Origin: Antarctobacter albus
GTDB taxonomy: Bacteria > Pseudomonadota > Alphaproteobacteria > Rhodobacterales > Rhodobacteraceae
Assembly: GCF_900101505.1 (NCBI RefSeq)
Contig: NZ_FMZI01000004.1
Span: 51,660 to 115,659, forward strand
Direction: 5' to 3'
Length of the DNA stretch: 64,000 bases
A program made the position numbers and the translations under genes. This document shows, one piece after another, positions 53,088 through 61,500 of the stretch. Every line of letters begins with the position of its first letter. Within the stretch, counting starts at the first letter, position 1. Below the pieces are notes generated by a model. It was given only the letters and a program-made list of their open reading frames with translations, ran no database searches and was not told the DNA's origin.

Positions 53088-53690
53088 TTATTCCAACCCT
53101 CGGCGGAGGGTCTTGTCTTGCAACAGCTTGATCTGTTCAGACGGGCTGACCGTGCTGCGGATCGTCTTGGTGGCCACGTGGGCGTAGCGCGCCGTCGTGG
53201 TCAGCTTGGCATGCCCGAGCAAAACTTGGATGACCCGGACATCCGTGTTCGCCTCCAAAAGATGCGTCGCGAAGCTGTGGCGGAGCGTGTGCAGCGTTGC
53301 AGCTTTCTTGATGCCGGCCATCTGCTTGGCCGAGGTGAACGCCCGGTTCAACTGTCGCGGCGACAACGGCTTGATCTTGGGTTTGCCCGGGAACAGCCAG
53401 CCCTCGGGGCGGGACACGCGCCAATAGTCGCGCAACAACGCAAGCAGGTTGGGCGACAGCATCGCCTTGCGATCACGTCCGCCCTTGCCTTCATTGACAT
53501 GGATCAGCACCCGATCGCTGTCGATGTCTGTTACCTTGAGGCGGCATACCTCCGAAGCGCGCAGCCCTGCGCCATCGGATACCTCACCCCGCGAGAAGCA
53601 GAGGAGGCATTCTACGAAAGCTTGAACGCTCCTGAAAAAGCTGCCTAATAATTGAACCAGAAAATCTCCGGTAAACCCGGGGCGGTTCAC
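53088..53690 (-). pseudogene. Tyrosine recombinase, catalytic part only (IS91-associated)
   Basis: The frame encodes GLRASEVCRLKV with the first Arg, then HTLRHSFATHLL and LLGHAKLTTTARYAH with the nucleophilic Tyr. The N-terminal SAM-like domain is missing: residues before about SDGAGLRASEV do not belong to the family, so the junction is near 53580. It sits 12 bases from the IS91 transposase on the same strand, a common pairing. Confidence 0.78.
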
Positions 53691-53811
53691 TGCAACGTTC
53701 GGCCTTGTGAAACCCGATACAAAACGATCGCCTCAAAGCAATCAGTGCGGACAGATCCTTGAAACCCTCAAGGGAAACACCGCAAAGCTCCGCAAATTAC
53801 AGATCCTGAGC

Positions 53812-55074
53812 CTAGTCGTGACCAGCATACTCGTGACCCAGAGCATCCGACAAAGCACTGAACACGCGCAGCGCTGGCGAATTGCAGGTAAATTCAGTCG
53901 AATTGTCAGGCAGTACAGCCTGATCTTCGCAGTCCCCGGAAAAAATGTCACTGTTGGCTTGAACGACAACGGTCGTGTCACTGGTCGTGTCGTAAAAGAG
54001 TGTGGTCGTATAGCCCGGCTCAGACCCGTCGTGGCCGATCCACCCATCCACGCAACCCAGGGCAATTCCGTAGCCCAATGGCTTTGGGAAAGCATTCAGA
54101 CGCGTCATCTGAGCATCGGTGCCCAGTAGTCCCTGCCCTGTCCCGAGCGCGCGTCCAAAAGTCAGCAGGTCATCGACCGTGGATACAAGATGCCCGGTCG
54201 CCCAGCTCCATGAGGGGTTCCAGTTCGTCGCGTTAGTTGCGACTTTCGGGTGATCCACAATACCCTGCAATGTGTAGCCTTGGGGATGTGGATCGGGCAG
54301 ATCGGGGTTAGCTCCGGGAGAAAAGGTATTTTCGATTCCCAATGGGGCGAAGATTCCCGTCTGGTAGTTTTCGGCAAGAGACTTTCCGCTTACCTTCTCG
54401 ATAACCAGTCCCAGCAAAACGAAGTTGCTATTGGAGTAATCAAAGCGCTCACCGGGTTCGAAGGCCGGCGACCTGGGGATTGCAAGGCCCAATAGCTCGT
54501 CTGTCGAAAAGACCCTGCCGGGCTGAGCAAAAAGTTGATCCTGGAAACTGTCGAGATTTGTGTAACTCTGCACGCCACTCGTCATATTTGCCAATTGCCG
54601 AAGCGTGATCCTGTCACCGTTCGGGATATCGTCGACATATTGCCCGATCGTATCGTCGAGCGAGACCGCGCCGCTCTCGACAAGCTGCATCAGAAGAGTT
54701 CCGGTGAATGTCTTCGTGACCGAACCGATGCGAGTGAACATACCGACTTCCATCGGCCTACCGGTTTCGGGATCTGCAAGCCCATATGCCGAAGTCCAGT
54801 AACCGGCAGGCGTGCGCACACCTGCGATGATACCCGGGGCCGCGACTTTTGGCAGGACGCTCTTCACGGCAGCATCAAGATCCGCAGCAAGATCGGCGGG
54901 GAGCGGTGTGGTCGCCATTGCCGCTGTTGGCGCCCGGGCAATGACCGCAACGGGATCGGCGACGCAACGCGCCCCTTCGGCGCTACCGGCGGACGCAGAA
55001 GACAACAACAGTACCACCGCACCGAAAGCCGCTGATAGGGACTTTCCTCCGAGAGGCTTGAGAAATTCAACCAA
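53812..55074 (-). CDS. Serine hydrolase of the class C beta-lactamase / D-Ala-D-Ala carboxypeptidase fold
   Basis: From a TTG start the protein has 420 residues with an N-terminal signal (VVLLLSSASAGSAEG). The active-site motifs are Ser118-Val-Thr-Lys121 (SxxK), Tyr212-Ser-Asn214 (YSN) and the later GHDGSEPG in place of KTG. These put it in the beta-lactamase family 12 fold, which includes esterases and DD-peptidases, so antibiotic resistance cannot be claimed. Base composition is lower in GC than its neighbours and it lies between mobile elements, which points to transfer. Confidence 0.82.
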   Translation of the reverse strand: MVEFLKPLGGKSLSAAFGAVVLLLSSASAGSAEGARCVADPVAVIARAPTAAMATTPLPADLAADLDAAVKSVLPKVAAPGIIAGVRTPAGYWTSAYGLADPETGRPMEVGMFTRIGSVTKTFTGTLLMQLVESGAVSLDDTIGQYVDDIPNGDRITLRQLANMTSGVQSYTNLDSFQDQLFAQPGRVFSTDELLGLAIPRSPAFEPGERFDYSNSNFVLLGLVIEKVSGKSLAENYQTGIFAPLGIENTFSPGANPDLPDPHPQGYTLQGIVDHPKVATNATNWNPSWSWATGHLVSTVDDLLTFGRALGTGQGLLGTDAQMTRLNAFPKPLGYGIALGCVDGWIGHDGSEPGYTTTLFYDTTSDTTVVVQANSDIFSGDCEDQAVLPDNSTEFTCNSPALRVFSALSDALGHEYAGHD

Positions 55075-55344
55075 CTTACTGGGTCCTTCCTGATTTGACC
55101 GGGCACTGGTTTTTCATCCAGCCGCGTGCAGTGTCCGGTGGGTATTGACCTGTGCCCAACGCCGGACCACCTGACACGGGAAAAACTTGGCGGTACACGG
55201 TGACAGGCTTGTGACGACTTCGGGTTTATCCATGGCGATCGGGACGTTGTTTCCGATCACGCTGCGGGGGGCGATCCTCATTGTATTCTTTGCGCCCACC
55301 TTCCAATTTTTCCTGCGCATCGGCAAGGCACATGCCTTGGTAGT
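55075..55344. other. Gene-free stretch beside IS6 copy 1
   Basis: This stretch holds the upstream region of the hydrolase gene and ends at the IS6 left end. A short + strand frame (55187-55411) encodes a hydrophobic segment but continues into the IS and is not supported as a gene. Confidence 0.5.
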
Positions 55345-56159
55345 GGGGTGTCAGACGAATTCGAACCGGTCTCAGTTGTGGCAGGATGGCTGTCCCTTAT
55401 GCCGCGTATAGACCGCGCCACTCGGCGAGAGCGGCGGCGCGGTTGGCTTTGAAGATGTCCCGGCTCGAGAGGCCGCGGTCCTGGTTGAAATGGTTGTAGA
55501 CGGAGGCATGGACGGCGGCGAACATCCGCAGACTTCGCATGCACCGGAACCGGAGCATCGTCCGCTCGCGTCGTCGACACGGCAGATGGGAATTCTCCAC
55601 GCGATTGCTCGGCCATCCGCCGGTATCTTGCCGATCCGCGGCACCGATTTCCTTCTGAGCGGCGCCGTCGGAGCGGAGCTTGTCCGTCACCAGGGCATCT
55701 GACCGGCCATGCTTCTTCACCGCTTTCTTGAGGAATTTCAAAGCGGCCTTCTTGTCCCGCTTCTTTGTCGCGAAGCGTTCCAGCACCTCGCCCTCGTGAT
55801 CGACGGCCCGCCAAAGACAATGCCTCTCACCGTTGATCTTCTCGAAGATCTCGTCGAGATGCCTTCGCCAACGGCTTGAACGCATAGCCTCGATCCGCCG
55901 TTTTCTAATTTCAGACGCGAACATCGGCCCGAATCTGCGCCACCAAAACCGGACGATTTCGTGGCCGATCTCGATGCTTCGCTCGTGCAGCAGATCCTCG
56001 ACATTCCGTAGCGAAAGCGGAAACCGAATGTAGAGCATCACGGCCAGCCGGATGATCTCCGGGCTTGGTTTGAAGCACTTGAACAGGTCGCGTTTTGCCA
56101 TCCCGAAACGCTAGCCAGCCCCTGCCCTGCAGCAAGCCAAGTTCTTCTGACACTGCCCC
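55345..56159 (-). mobile_element. IS6-family insertion sequence, copy 1
   Basis: An element of about 815 bp with one transposase gene. The left end GGGGTGTCAGACGAA (55345-55359) and right end (56142-56159, reverse complement GTGTCAGAAGAA preceded by GGGGCA) form imperfect inverted repeats. The 8 flanking bases on the two sides (TTGGTAGT and ATCAGAAG) do not match, so there is no target duplication. This suggests cointegrate formation or recombination with the second copy. Confidence 0.75.
55397..56101 (-). CDS. IS6-family transposase
   Basis: The 234-residue DDE transposase opens with FKCFKPSPEIIRLAVMLYIRFPLSLRNVEDLL and has the catalytic residues in HLDEIFEKING, VTDKLRSDGAA and RVENSHLPCRRRERTM. 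Length is normal for IS6. It appears intact, although DKLRSDGAAQ and AADRQDTGGWPS differ from the second copy. Confidence 0.88.
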   Translation of the reverse strand: MAKRDLFKCFKPSPEIIRLAVMLYIRFPLSLRNVEDLLHERSIEIGHEIVRFWWRRFGPMFASEIRKRRIEAMRSSRWRRHLDEIFEKINGERHCLWRAVDHEGEVLERFATKKRDKKAALKFLKKAVKKHGRSDALVTDKLRSDGAAQKEIGAADRQDTGGWPSNRVENSHLPCRRRERTMLRFRCMRSLRMFAAVHASVYNHFNQDRGLSSRDIFKANRAAALAEWRGLYAA

Positions 56160-56160
56160 A

Positions 56161-57777
56161 TCAGAAGTTCTGAAACAGCCGGACCGAGACCCCCTGAACA
56201 TCGTAGCCGCTGCGCCCGATACCATCCCAGTAGCCCGAGACCGACAGTGCCGGACCCGCGTCCGGGCGGTGTTCCCAGCCAAGCTCGATCCGGCCGCGGC
56301 CCGAGGTGTCGTCCCGGTTCAGCGCCGCGATCCCTGCGTCGGTCCGCTCGTGGCTGCCGATCCAGCTCAGCCCTCCGGTAAGGTGATCCACCGAGGTCAG
56401 TGCATGCACCACCCCGAGGCCGAAGGTCAATTCGCCAAGCGCCACGCTCTGCACCGGAACCTCGTAACCGACCAGGTCGACGAAACCGTCGTGCCGGTCC
56501 TCGGTGTAGGCCAGCTCGACCAGCGGGGTCCAGGTCGTCGCCCCGCGCCGGACCTCGCCCGACAGTTTCAGCGCCGCCAGCCAGCGCTCGGTCTCAAAGC
56601 TCTGCCGGCCGATATTCTCCATGTGGATGTCGTTGCTGCTGCGGCCGTAAAGCAGGCGGGCCTCAAGGAAGACCGGGGCCGCGGCGGCACGGTGGACCAT
56701 GTAGGGCCCCACCAGCCAGCCCTGCCCCTCGATATCGGCATAGGGATCGTCCATCCGGGCATGATCCAGCTGCAGCATCGCGCCAAGGATCGTCCGCTCG
56801 CCAAGCGCCACATGCCCCCCCAGCGCCCCGAAGGCATAGGACAGTTCCGCCCCCTCGCGCGTGGACCAGGCCAGGTTCAGATCGGCCCAGACCGGGCCCT
56901 CTTCGCCAAGGCGCAGATCGAACGAACCGACACCATCGGAATAGTCCAGCCGGTGCCGGGCCCGCCGGTCCCCGCGCAGCAGCGGCGCCAGGTCCGGCTG
57001 GCTCGACAGCAGGGTATCGGCTCGCTGCCGCATGAACCGCGTGGTCAGCGCGGGCATCGGGTCCGCCTGCGACTCCGTTGCCCCCCTGACCCGGACAATC
57101 TGGCCCGACGTCGAATAATTCAGCACATATCGTTGAACCCACGTTGCCGTGATCTGCCCCGAGAGGTAATAGTAGTCCGTTTTCCCGTCTGGTCCCTCGA
57201 TCTCAAAGTTCAATTGAAATTCGCAACCGACATTCAAAGAGTATTTATCAGGATAGTAATAGCCCCGGGCCTGCATACTCATATCGGGGCATACGCTTTC
57301 GACTGAGTTTCCGGTATTCGGATCCTCGTAGGGCAGTACCTCACCGTCACCGATGGTGATATTGGCCACCCGGTAGCCCACAAGATAACCGCTGGGGGTA
57401 AATTCGGCGACAAGATCGAACCCTGCTCCGTCTGGCGCGCAGTTGTCACGGATCGCCAGAACGTTCCGAACCGTCTCGCCGGGACCAGGGGCCGAACCAA
57501 AGTAGTCACAGTAAAAGCCCCAGCCGTCGAAATCGGGGTCATCGCCAACCGTGCCGCCAGGGTCCTGGGCCAGGACCGCCCCGGGAAGGAGGAGGCAGAC
57601 GACACAGACCAGCGACAGCGGGCCCGCGGCGCCAAGCCGTATCGACCGGATGAAGCAGGAAAGGATCCCGGAAAAAATGATGAACGTCTGACAAATAAAA
57701 CTCAGCACGATACCTCCGGGACATATGCCTTTGCAATTCAGGGCCGACACAACCTGAGGCATGCCTAGCATATTCAC
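56161..57777 (-). CDS. Autotransporter-type outer-membrane protein
   Basis: The 538-residue protein has a long N-terminus with a signal ending near LLLPGAVLAQDPG, a short passenger-like region to about residue 240 with several cysteines, and a C-terminal autotransporter beta-barrel (about 265-538). The last residues are VRLFQNF, with the terminal Phe that barrel assembly needs. Its stop codon lies one base from the right end of IS6 copy 1. The start is uncertain because in-frame start codons also lie further downstream. Function of the passenger is unknown. Confidence 0.75.
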   Translation of the reverse strand: MNMLGMPQVVSALNCKGICPGGIVLSFICQTFIIFSGILSCFIRSIRLGAAGPLSLVCVVCLLLPGAVLAQDPGGTVGDDPDFDGWGFYCDYFGSAPGPGETVRNVLAIRDNCAPDGAGFDLVAEFTPSGYLVGYRVANITIGDGEVLPYEDPNTGNSVESVCPDMSMQARGYYYPDKYSLNVGCEFQLNFEIEGPDGKTDYYYLSGQITATWVQRYVLNYSTSGQIVRVRGATESQADPMPALTTRFMRQRADTLLSSQPDLAPLLRGDRRARHRLDYSDGVGSFDLRLGEEGPVWADLNLAWSTREGAELSYAFGALGGHVALGERTILGAMLQLDHARMDDPYADIEGQGWLVGPYMVHRAAAAPVFLEARLLYGRSSNDIHMENIGRQSFETERWLAALKLSGEVRRGATTWTPLVELAYTEDRHDGFVDLVGYEVPVQSVALGELTFGLGVVHALTSVDHLTGGLSWIGSHERTDAGIAALNRDDTSGRGRIELGWEHRPDAGPALSVSGYWDGIGRSGYDVQGVSVRLFQNF

Positions 57778-57969
57778 GCAAAACAGGAATTCTCACAAGA
57801 ACAGGAACATCCGGGGGTGTGGTTTTCGTGCCGACACCCTGAAAACCGACCACGGGGCGGAGCAAAAGTCGGCCAGTCAGGGAGGGACCGGCGCCTTGGC
57901 AAACGTGCTCTCCATATAGCTAACGGTTGCCAAGGCGGCTTGGTCCGCAAGGAGCAATCCGAATGCGGT
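57778..57969. other. Upstream region of the autotransporter gene
   Basis: No gene is supported here. It probably holds the promoter of the - strand autotransporter gene and the junction with the istB relic. Confidence 0.4.
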
Positions 57970-58197
57970 TCAGGTTTTCCGCCGGGCCTTGCTCTGTGCG
58001 AGGCGATAGCTGTCGCCATTCATCTCCAGAATGCTGACATGGTGGGTCAGCTGGTCAAGCAAGGCGCCTGTCAGGCGCTCTGTTCCGAAGGTCTCCGTCC
58101 ATTCGTCGAAGGGCAGGTTCGAAGTTATCAGGATGGAGCCGCGCTCGTATCGTTGGGAGATCAGCTCGAACAAGAGCTCGGCGCCGGTCTTGCTGAG
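57970..58197 (-). pseudogene. istB (IS21 family ATPase) C-terminal relic
   Basis: The last 75 residues of the frame match the IstB C-terminus (LSKTGAELLFELISQRYERG, LPFDEWTETFGTERLTGALLDQLTHHVSILEMNGDSYRL). The N-terminal part with the Walker motifs and istA are missing; upstream residues are unrelated. It is a broken IS21 element. Confidence 0.75.
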
Positions 58198-58537
58198 ATG
58201 TGGTGTCATTCGTGGACAGCTCCAGTTTTGCAAGGGATTTCTTGAGTGGAGTGGATCGAAGCAGGTTGCGGTCATTTGTCCGGCCTTTGCGCGCGGCGGA
58301 TCTGACCGCTGGCCTTGATGAAGTCCGCTTGCCGGGTCCCAATCAGACAACCGAGCTAAAACGCCCAGACAGCACATTGGACCTGTCGGCAGGGCCGCCT
58401 CTAAAATGGTTGGCGCCGTCAGGACAGGCATCACATCAGCGATCAGGAAACCCTTGGCTCGCCGCAACACTGATACTTGAGACTCTCAGTGTGATAACCC
58501 CGCCAACCTTGGGGCATCGCTTGGGGCACTAGTCCAT
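58198..58537. other. Junction DNA between istB relic and IS6 copy 2
   Basis: No intact gene is seen. The sequence reads like the end of another degraded insertion sequence, but I cannot name it. It ends with the left end of the second IS6 copy. Confidence 0.45.
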
Positions 58538-59071
58538 GGGGTGTCAGACGAATTCGAACTCGTCTCAGCAAGGACAGGATAGCTGTCCCTTATACCGCAG
58601 AAAGACCGCTCCACTCGGCGAGAGCGGCGGCGCGGTTGGCCTTGAAAATCTCCCGACTCGAGAGGCCGCGGTCCTGGTTGAAATGGTTGTAGACGGAGGC
58701 ATGGACGGCGGCGAACATCCGCAAACTTCGCATGCACCGGAACCGGAGCATCGTCCGCTCGCGTCGTCGACACGGCAGATGGAAATTCTCCACGCGATTG
58801 CTCAGCCAACGGCCGGCTTCTTGTCGGTCCTCGGCCCCGATTTCCTTAAGGGCGGCGCCATAGGAACGGAGCTTGTCCGTCACCAGGGCGTCTTACCGGT
58901 CATGCTTCTTCATCGCTTTCCAAAGGAGCTTCAAAGCGGCCTTCTTGTCCCGCTTCTTCTTCTTCGCAAAGCTTTCCAGCACCTCGCCCTCGTGATCGAC
59001 GGCCCGCCAAAGACAATGCCTCTCACCGTTGATCTTCTCGAAGATCTCGTCGAGATGCCATCGCCAACGGC
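58538..59071 (-). mobile_element. IS6-family insertion sequence, copy 2 (truncated)
   Basis: The left end (58538-58552) is identical to that of copy 1 over 15 bases, in the same orientation. Similarity to copy 1 stops at about 59071, inside the transposase gene, so the right end is gone. Confidence 0.75.
58590..59071 (-). pseudogene. IS6 transposase, truncated and with a nonsense mutation
   Basis: The frame lacks roughly the first 75 residues present in copy 1 and carries a TAA at 58893-58895 where copy 1 has a serine codon (TCA). Catalytic stretches HLDEIFEKING and RVENFHLPCRRRERTM remain on either side of the stop. A small length difference (FAKKKKRDKK versus FATKKRDKK) also separates the copies. 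Confidence 0.85.
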
Positions 59072-59350
59072 CTGGCCGCCCCCTTCGACCCGTCGCTTCC
59101 AGCTCTGGGACACGAACATCAGCCCGAAGCAGTTCCGCCAGAACCGAGCGAGTATCGGCCGGCACGGGCCCTCAACCCAACCCCGAAACCCATTCCATTT
59201 GGGTCACGACCGTCACACCATTCTTGCGATGGAAGGGGTTTCGGTGACATACTTCCAAGGACCTGTTCAACACCATCGGCGCCTCGGTTGCGCCTCTCGT
59301 CGTTGTAGACAACCGCGCGGCACTGGCGCCCCTTTCCACAGGAGGCCGAC
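59072..59350. other. Gene-free stretch before the ybaK-like gene
   Basis: These bases join the broken IS6 copy to the next + operon. I recognise no gene. A promoter for the ybaK-like gene is expected near its 3' end. Confidence 0.4.
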
Positions 59351-59815
59351 ATGCCTATTGCCCATCGTCTTAAAATGCACCTCGAAGCTCAGGCTCTACC
59401 TTTCGACATTGTCACGCATGAGCCAACCGTGACCGCCAGTGAGACCGCGCACATAGCGCATGTTCCCGGCGACCATTTGGCCAAATCCGTCTTGATCCAT
59501 TCGGAAGAGACACCATTCATCGCCGTGGTTCCAAGCTACCGGATGGTCGATTTACACCGGCTTCAGGCAATGATGGATCGCCGTATCGGCCTCGCCCCCG
59601 AAGATGAACTGGCGGAGGTATTCGATGATTGCGAAGTCGGAGCAGCGCCGCCGGTAGGCGTGGCCTACGGCGTTCCGACGGTGATGGACACCGAAATGCA
59701 TGGACTGGACGATATTTGGTTCGAGGCCGGAGATCACTGTTCTCTGGTTCACATGAAGGGTCGTCATTTTGATCGTATGATGAGTGGCGCGAAGTTGGGC
59801 TCATTCTGTTGCTGA
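59351..59815 (+). CDS. YbaK/EbsC-family aminoacyl-tRNA deacylase-like protein
   Basis: The 154-residue protein follows the Shine-Dalgarno AGGAGG. It has the YbaK/ProX editing fold (THEPTVTASETAHIAHVPGDHLAKSVLIH, with the conserved Lys). Relatives hydrolyse mischarged Cys-tRNA(Pro) or Ala-tRNA(Pro), but many members have no known role. It is followed 51 bases later by a small unknown gene and may be in operon with it. Confidence 0.82.
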   Translation: MPIAHRLKMHLEAQALPFDIVTHEPTVTASETAHIAHVPGDHLAKSVLIHSEETPFIAVVPSYRMVDLHRLQAMMDRRIGLAPEDELAEVFDDCEVGAAPPVGVAYGVPTVMDTEMHGLDDIWFEAGDHCSLVHMKGRHFDRMMSGAKLGSFCC

Positions 59816-59866
59816 AGAAGATGTCTGGCGCAGACGCCCGGCGGGGCCGCAATAGGAGGAGAGGTA

Positions 59867-60190
59867 ATGAAACCAGTCGTATTGCTTGTAGGACGCCTTC
59901 CGGCGGTGGTGGAGACTGTGGCGCGCGAACTCGAAGACTTGCCCGTCCAATGGCTCGGCGCTCACAATCGGGACGAAGTGGTCAGCCAGCTTGAAAGCGA
60001 ACCGGACATTGCGACGGTCGTGATGGGCGCCGGACTTGATGACCGCGTTCGCGGCGACCTGATCGGCGTGATCGCGGGGCTGCGGCCGAACCTTTGCATC
60101 CATGTGAAAGATCGCGCTTCCGGGCCTGCCGGAATGGCGCCGTTTGTGCGGGGCGTCGTCCTCTCGGAACTGCTCGGCGAATATGCATAG
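59867..60190 (+). CDS. Small unknown protein with receiver-like alternating fold
   Basis: The 107-residue protein follows a strong Shine-Dalgarno (AGGAGGAGAGG). Its alternation of hydrophobic strands and helices (KPVVLLVGRLP, IATVVMGAGLDD, NLCIHVKDRAS) resembles a Rossmann or receiver-type domain, but the phospho-Asp position reads MGAGLDD. I do not recognise a family. It is probably co-transcribed with the ybaK-like gene. Confidence 0.65.
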   Translation: MKPVVLLVGRLPAVVETVARELEDLPVQWLGAHNRDEVVSQLESEPDIATVVMGAGLDDRVRGDLIGVIAGLRPNLCIHVKDRASGPAGMAPFVRGVVLSELLGEYA

Positions 60191-60248
60191 AAATCTACAG
60201 GCCTTTCGCCGCTCCGCGTTGCTGCTACGGGATCACCCTTTTGGACGG

Positions 60249-60938
60249 TCATGGTAAGGACTCCAGCCGCCTCAGCAGGTTCCTGACGGTCGAGACATGC
60301 CAGCGCCCGCCGCGCCGGGTCCGGATGCCGCGAGCGTTCAACTGATCTGCCATGGCACGCAGCGTGGTGTAACCCTCGGACTGTATCGCTTCCACCACCT
60401 CCCGCAGGTCTTCGGCGAAGGTATTTGCATTCTTCGTCACAGTCGCCCTGAGCGCCACGCCACCCCTGCCGGCTCGTCGTAGCGCCGCCGCGCCGTTGGG
60501 GTTGCCCAGCTTCACGCCACGGGCCTTTGCCGCCGCCAACGCCTCCTTCGTGCGTTTCGAGATGGCCTCGCGCTCCTGTTGTGCGACGAGGGCCATGATG
60601 CCGACGGTCAGGTCGTTCGCCTCGGGCATGTCGCAGGCGACGAAGCCGACGCCGCTGGATTGCAGGGTGAGCAGGAAGGCCGCGTTGCGGGAGAGGCGGT
60701 CGAGCTTGGCGATGACCAGGGTGGCGCCGGTCAGGCGGGCGAGGTTGAGGGCCTTGTCCAGTTCGGGGCGGGTGTTGCGTTTACCGCTTTCCACCTCGGT
60801 GAAGCGGGCGAGGACCCCCGCCGAGCGTGACGCGGCAAAGGCCTCGATGGCCGAGCGCTGCGCCTCCAACCCAAGCCCGGAGCGACCTTGCCGGGCCGTG
60901 GAGACGCGCTCGTAGGCGATGATCTTCCCGATCCCCAT
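60249..60938 (-). CDS. Serine recombinase (resolvase/invertase family)
   Basis: From the ATG at 60938 it has 229 residues. The catalytic Ser13 is in IIAYERVSTARQ, and KLDRLSRN and the E-helix GIMALVAQQEREAISKRTKEAL follow; a short recombinase DNA-binding region ends the protein. It looks intact. TGTACA repeats flank its start (60938-60943, 60972-60977) and may be part of a recombination site. It sits where a large terminase gene would be expected. Confidence 0.88.
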   Translation of the reverse strand: MGIGKIIAYERVSTARQGRSGLGLEAQRSAIEAFAASRSAGVLARFTEVESGKRNTRPELDKALNLARLTGATLVIAKLDRLSRNAAFLLTLQSSGVGFVACDMPEANDLTVGIMALVAQQEREAISKRTKEALAAAKARGVKLGNPNGAAALRRAGRGGVALRATVTKNANTFAEDLREVVEAIQSEGYTTLRAMADQLNARGIRTRRGGRWHVSTVRNLLRRLESLP

Positions 60939-60977
60939 GTACAGACCTGCGCACCCTTCGTTTGGCAGTTTTGTACA
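60938..60977. repeat. Paired TGTACA repeats at the recombinase start
   Basis: TGTACA occurs at 60938-60943 and 60972-60977, 34 bases apart, overlapping the start codon and upstream region of the serine recombinase. Resolvases often bind repeats next to their own gene, so a res- or crossover-type site is possible. Confidence 0.35.
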
Positions 60978-61011
60978 TCGGAACAGCTGGTTAGTGTAGC
61001 GAACGGGAGGC

Positions 61012-61500
61012 TCAACCATCCCGGTTCGGGAGTTCCAGCGTTTTCTCGTGCTCGATTGTCCCGGTTTCGTCGCCGGGGTCCAGGATCGTGCGCCAGACGA
61101 AGGTGACCGGCTCGGATTTCTGGGCTTCGGAGTCTTGCCGCAGTTTTGTCCGCGCCGAGGGCGTCAGCCCGAGTTCCGACATGTAGCGCGCCATCAGCTC
61201 CATCTGCTTGTTGGCCACCGTCAGCCAGGGCGACTGCTGGACATGACCGTTCGGTGTTCTGAGCAACGCCGGGGTCTCCTTCAGCCGCTCCTCCGCCTCG
61301 ACCCAGCGGGCATAGGCCTGGCAATAGGCTGCCAGCGCGGCCCGGTCCGCCAGCGTCAGGATGCCCGCCTCGTACATCGGGGTCGCCAGTCGGCGCCATT
61401 CCTTGCGGGCGACCTCGTTCAGATGCGCCGGGCAGCGCGGCGGCGCCGAGAGCGAGGTTCGTGCAAGGGTATGTGGCTTGGGCTTGTGTTTGCGTCCCAT
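61012..61500 (-). CDS. Phage terminase small subunit, P27 family
   Basis: The 162-residue protein has the P27 layout: basic N-terminus with PPRCPAHLNEVARKEWRRLATPMYEAGILTLADRAALAAYCQAYARWVEAEERL. It recognises phage DNA for packaging. It overlaps the upstream gene by one base. No large terminase, portal or capsid gene follows in the window. Confidence 0.87.
   Translation of the reverse strand: MGRKHKPKPHTLARTSLSAPPRCPAHLNEVARKEWRRLATPMYEAGILTLADRAALAAYCQAYARWVEAEERLKETPALLRTPNGHVQQSPWLTVANKQMELMARYMSELGLTPSARTKLRQDSEAQKSEPVTFVWRTILDPGDETGTIEHEKTLELPNRDG

Noticed and set aside
53812..55074. Antibiotic-resistance beta-lactamase
   Set aside because: SxxK and YSN are shared by esterases and DD-peptidases, the KTG motif is not evident, and no resistance context is present.
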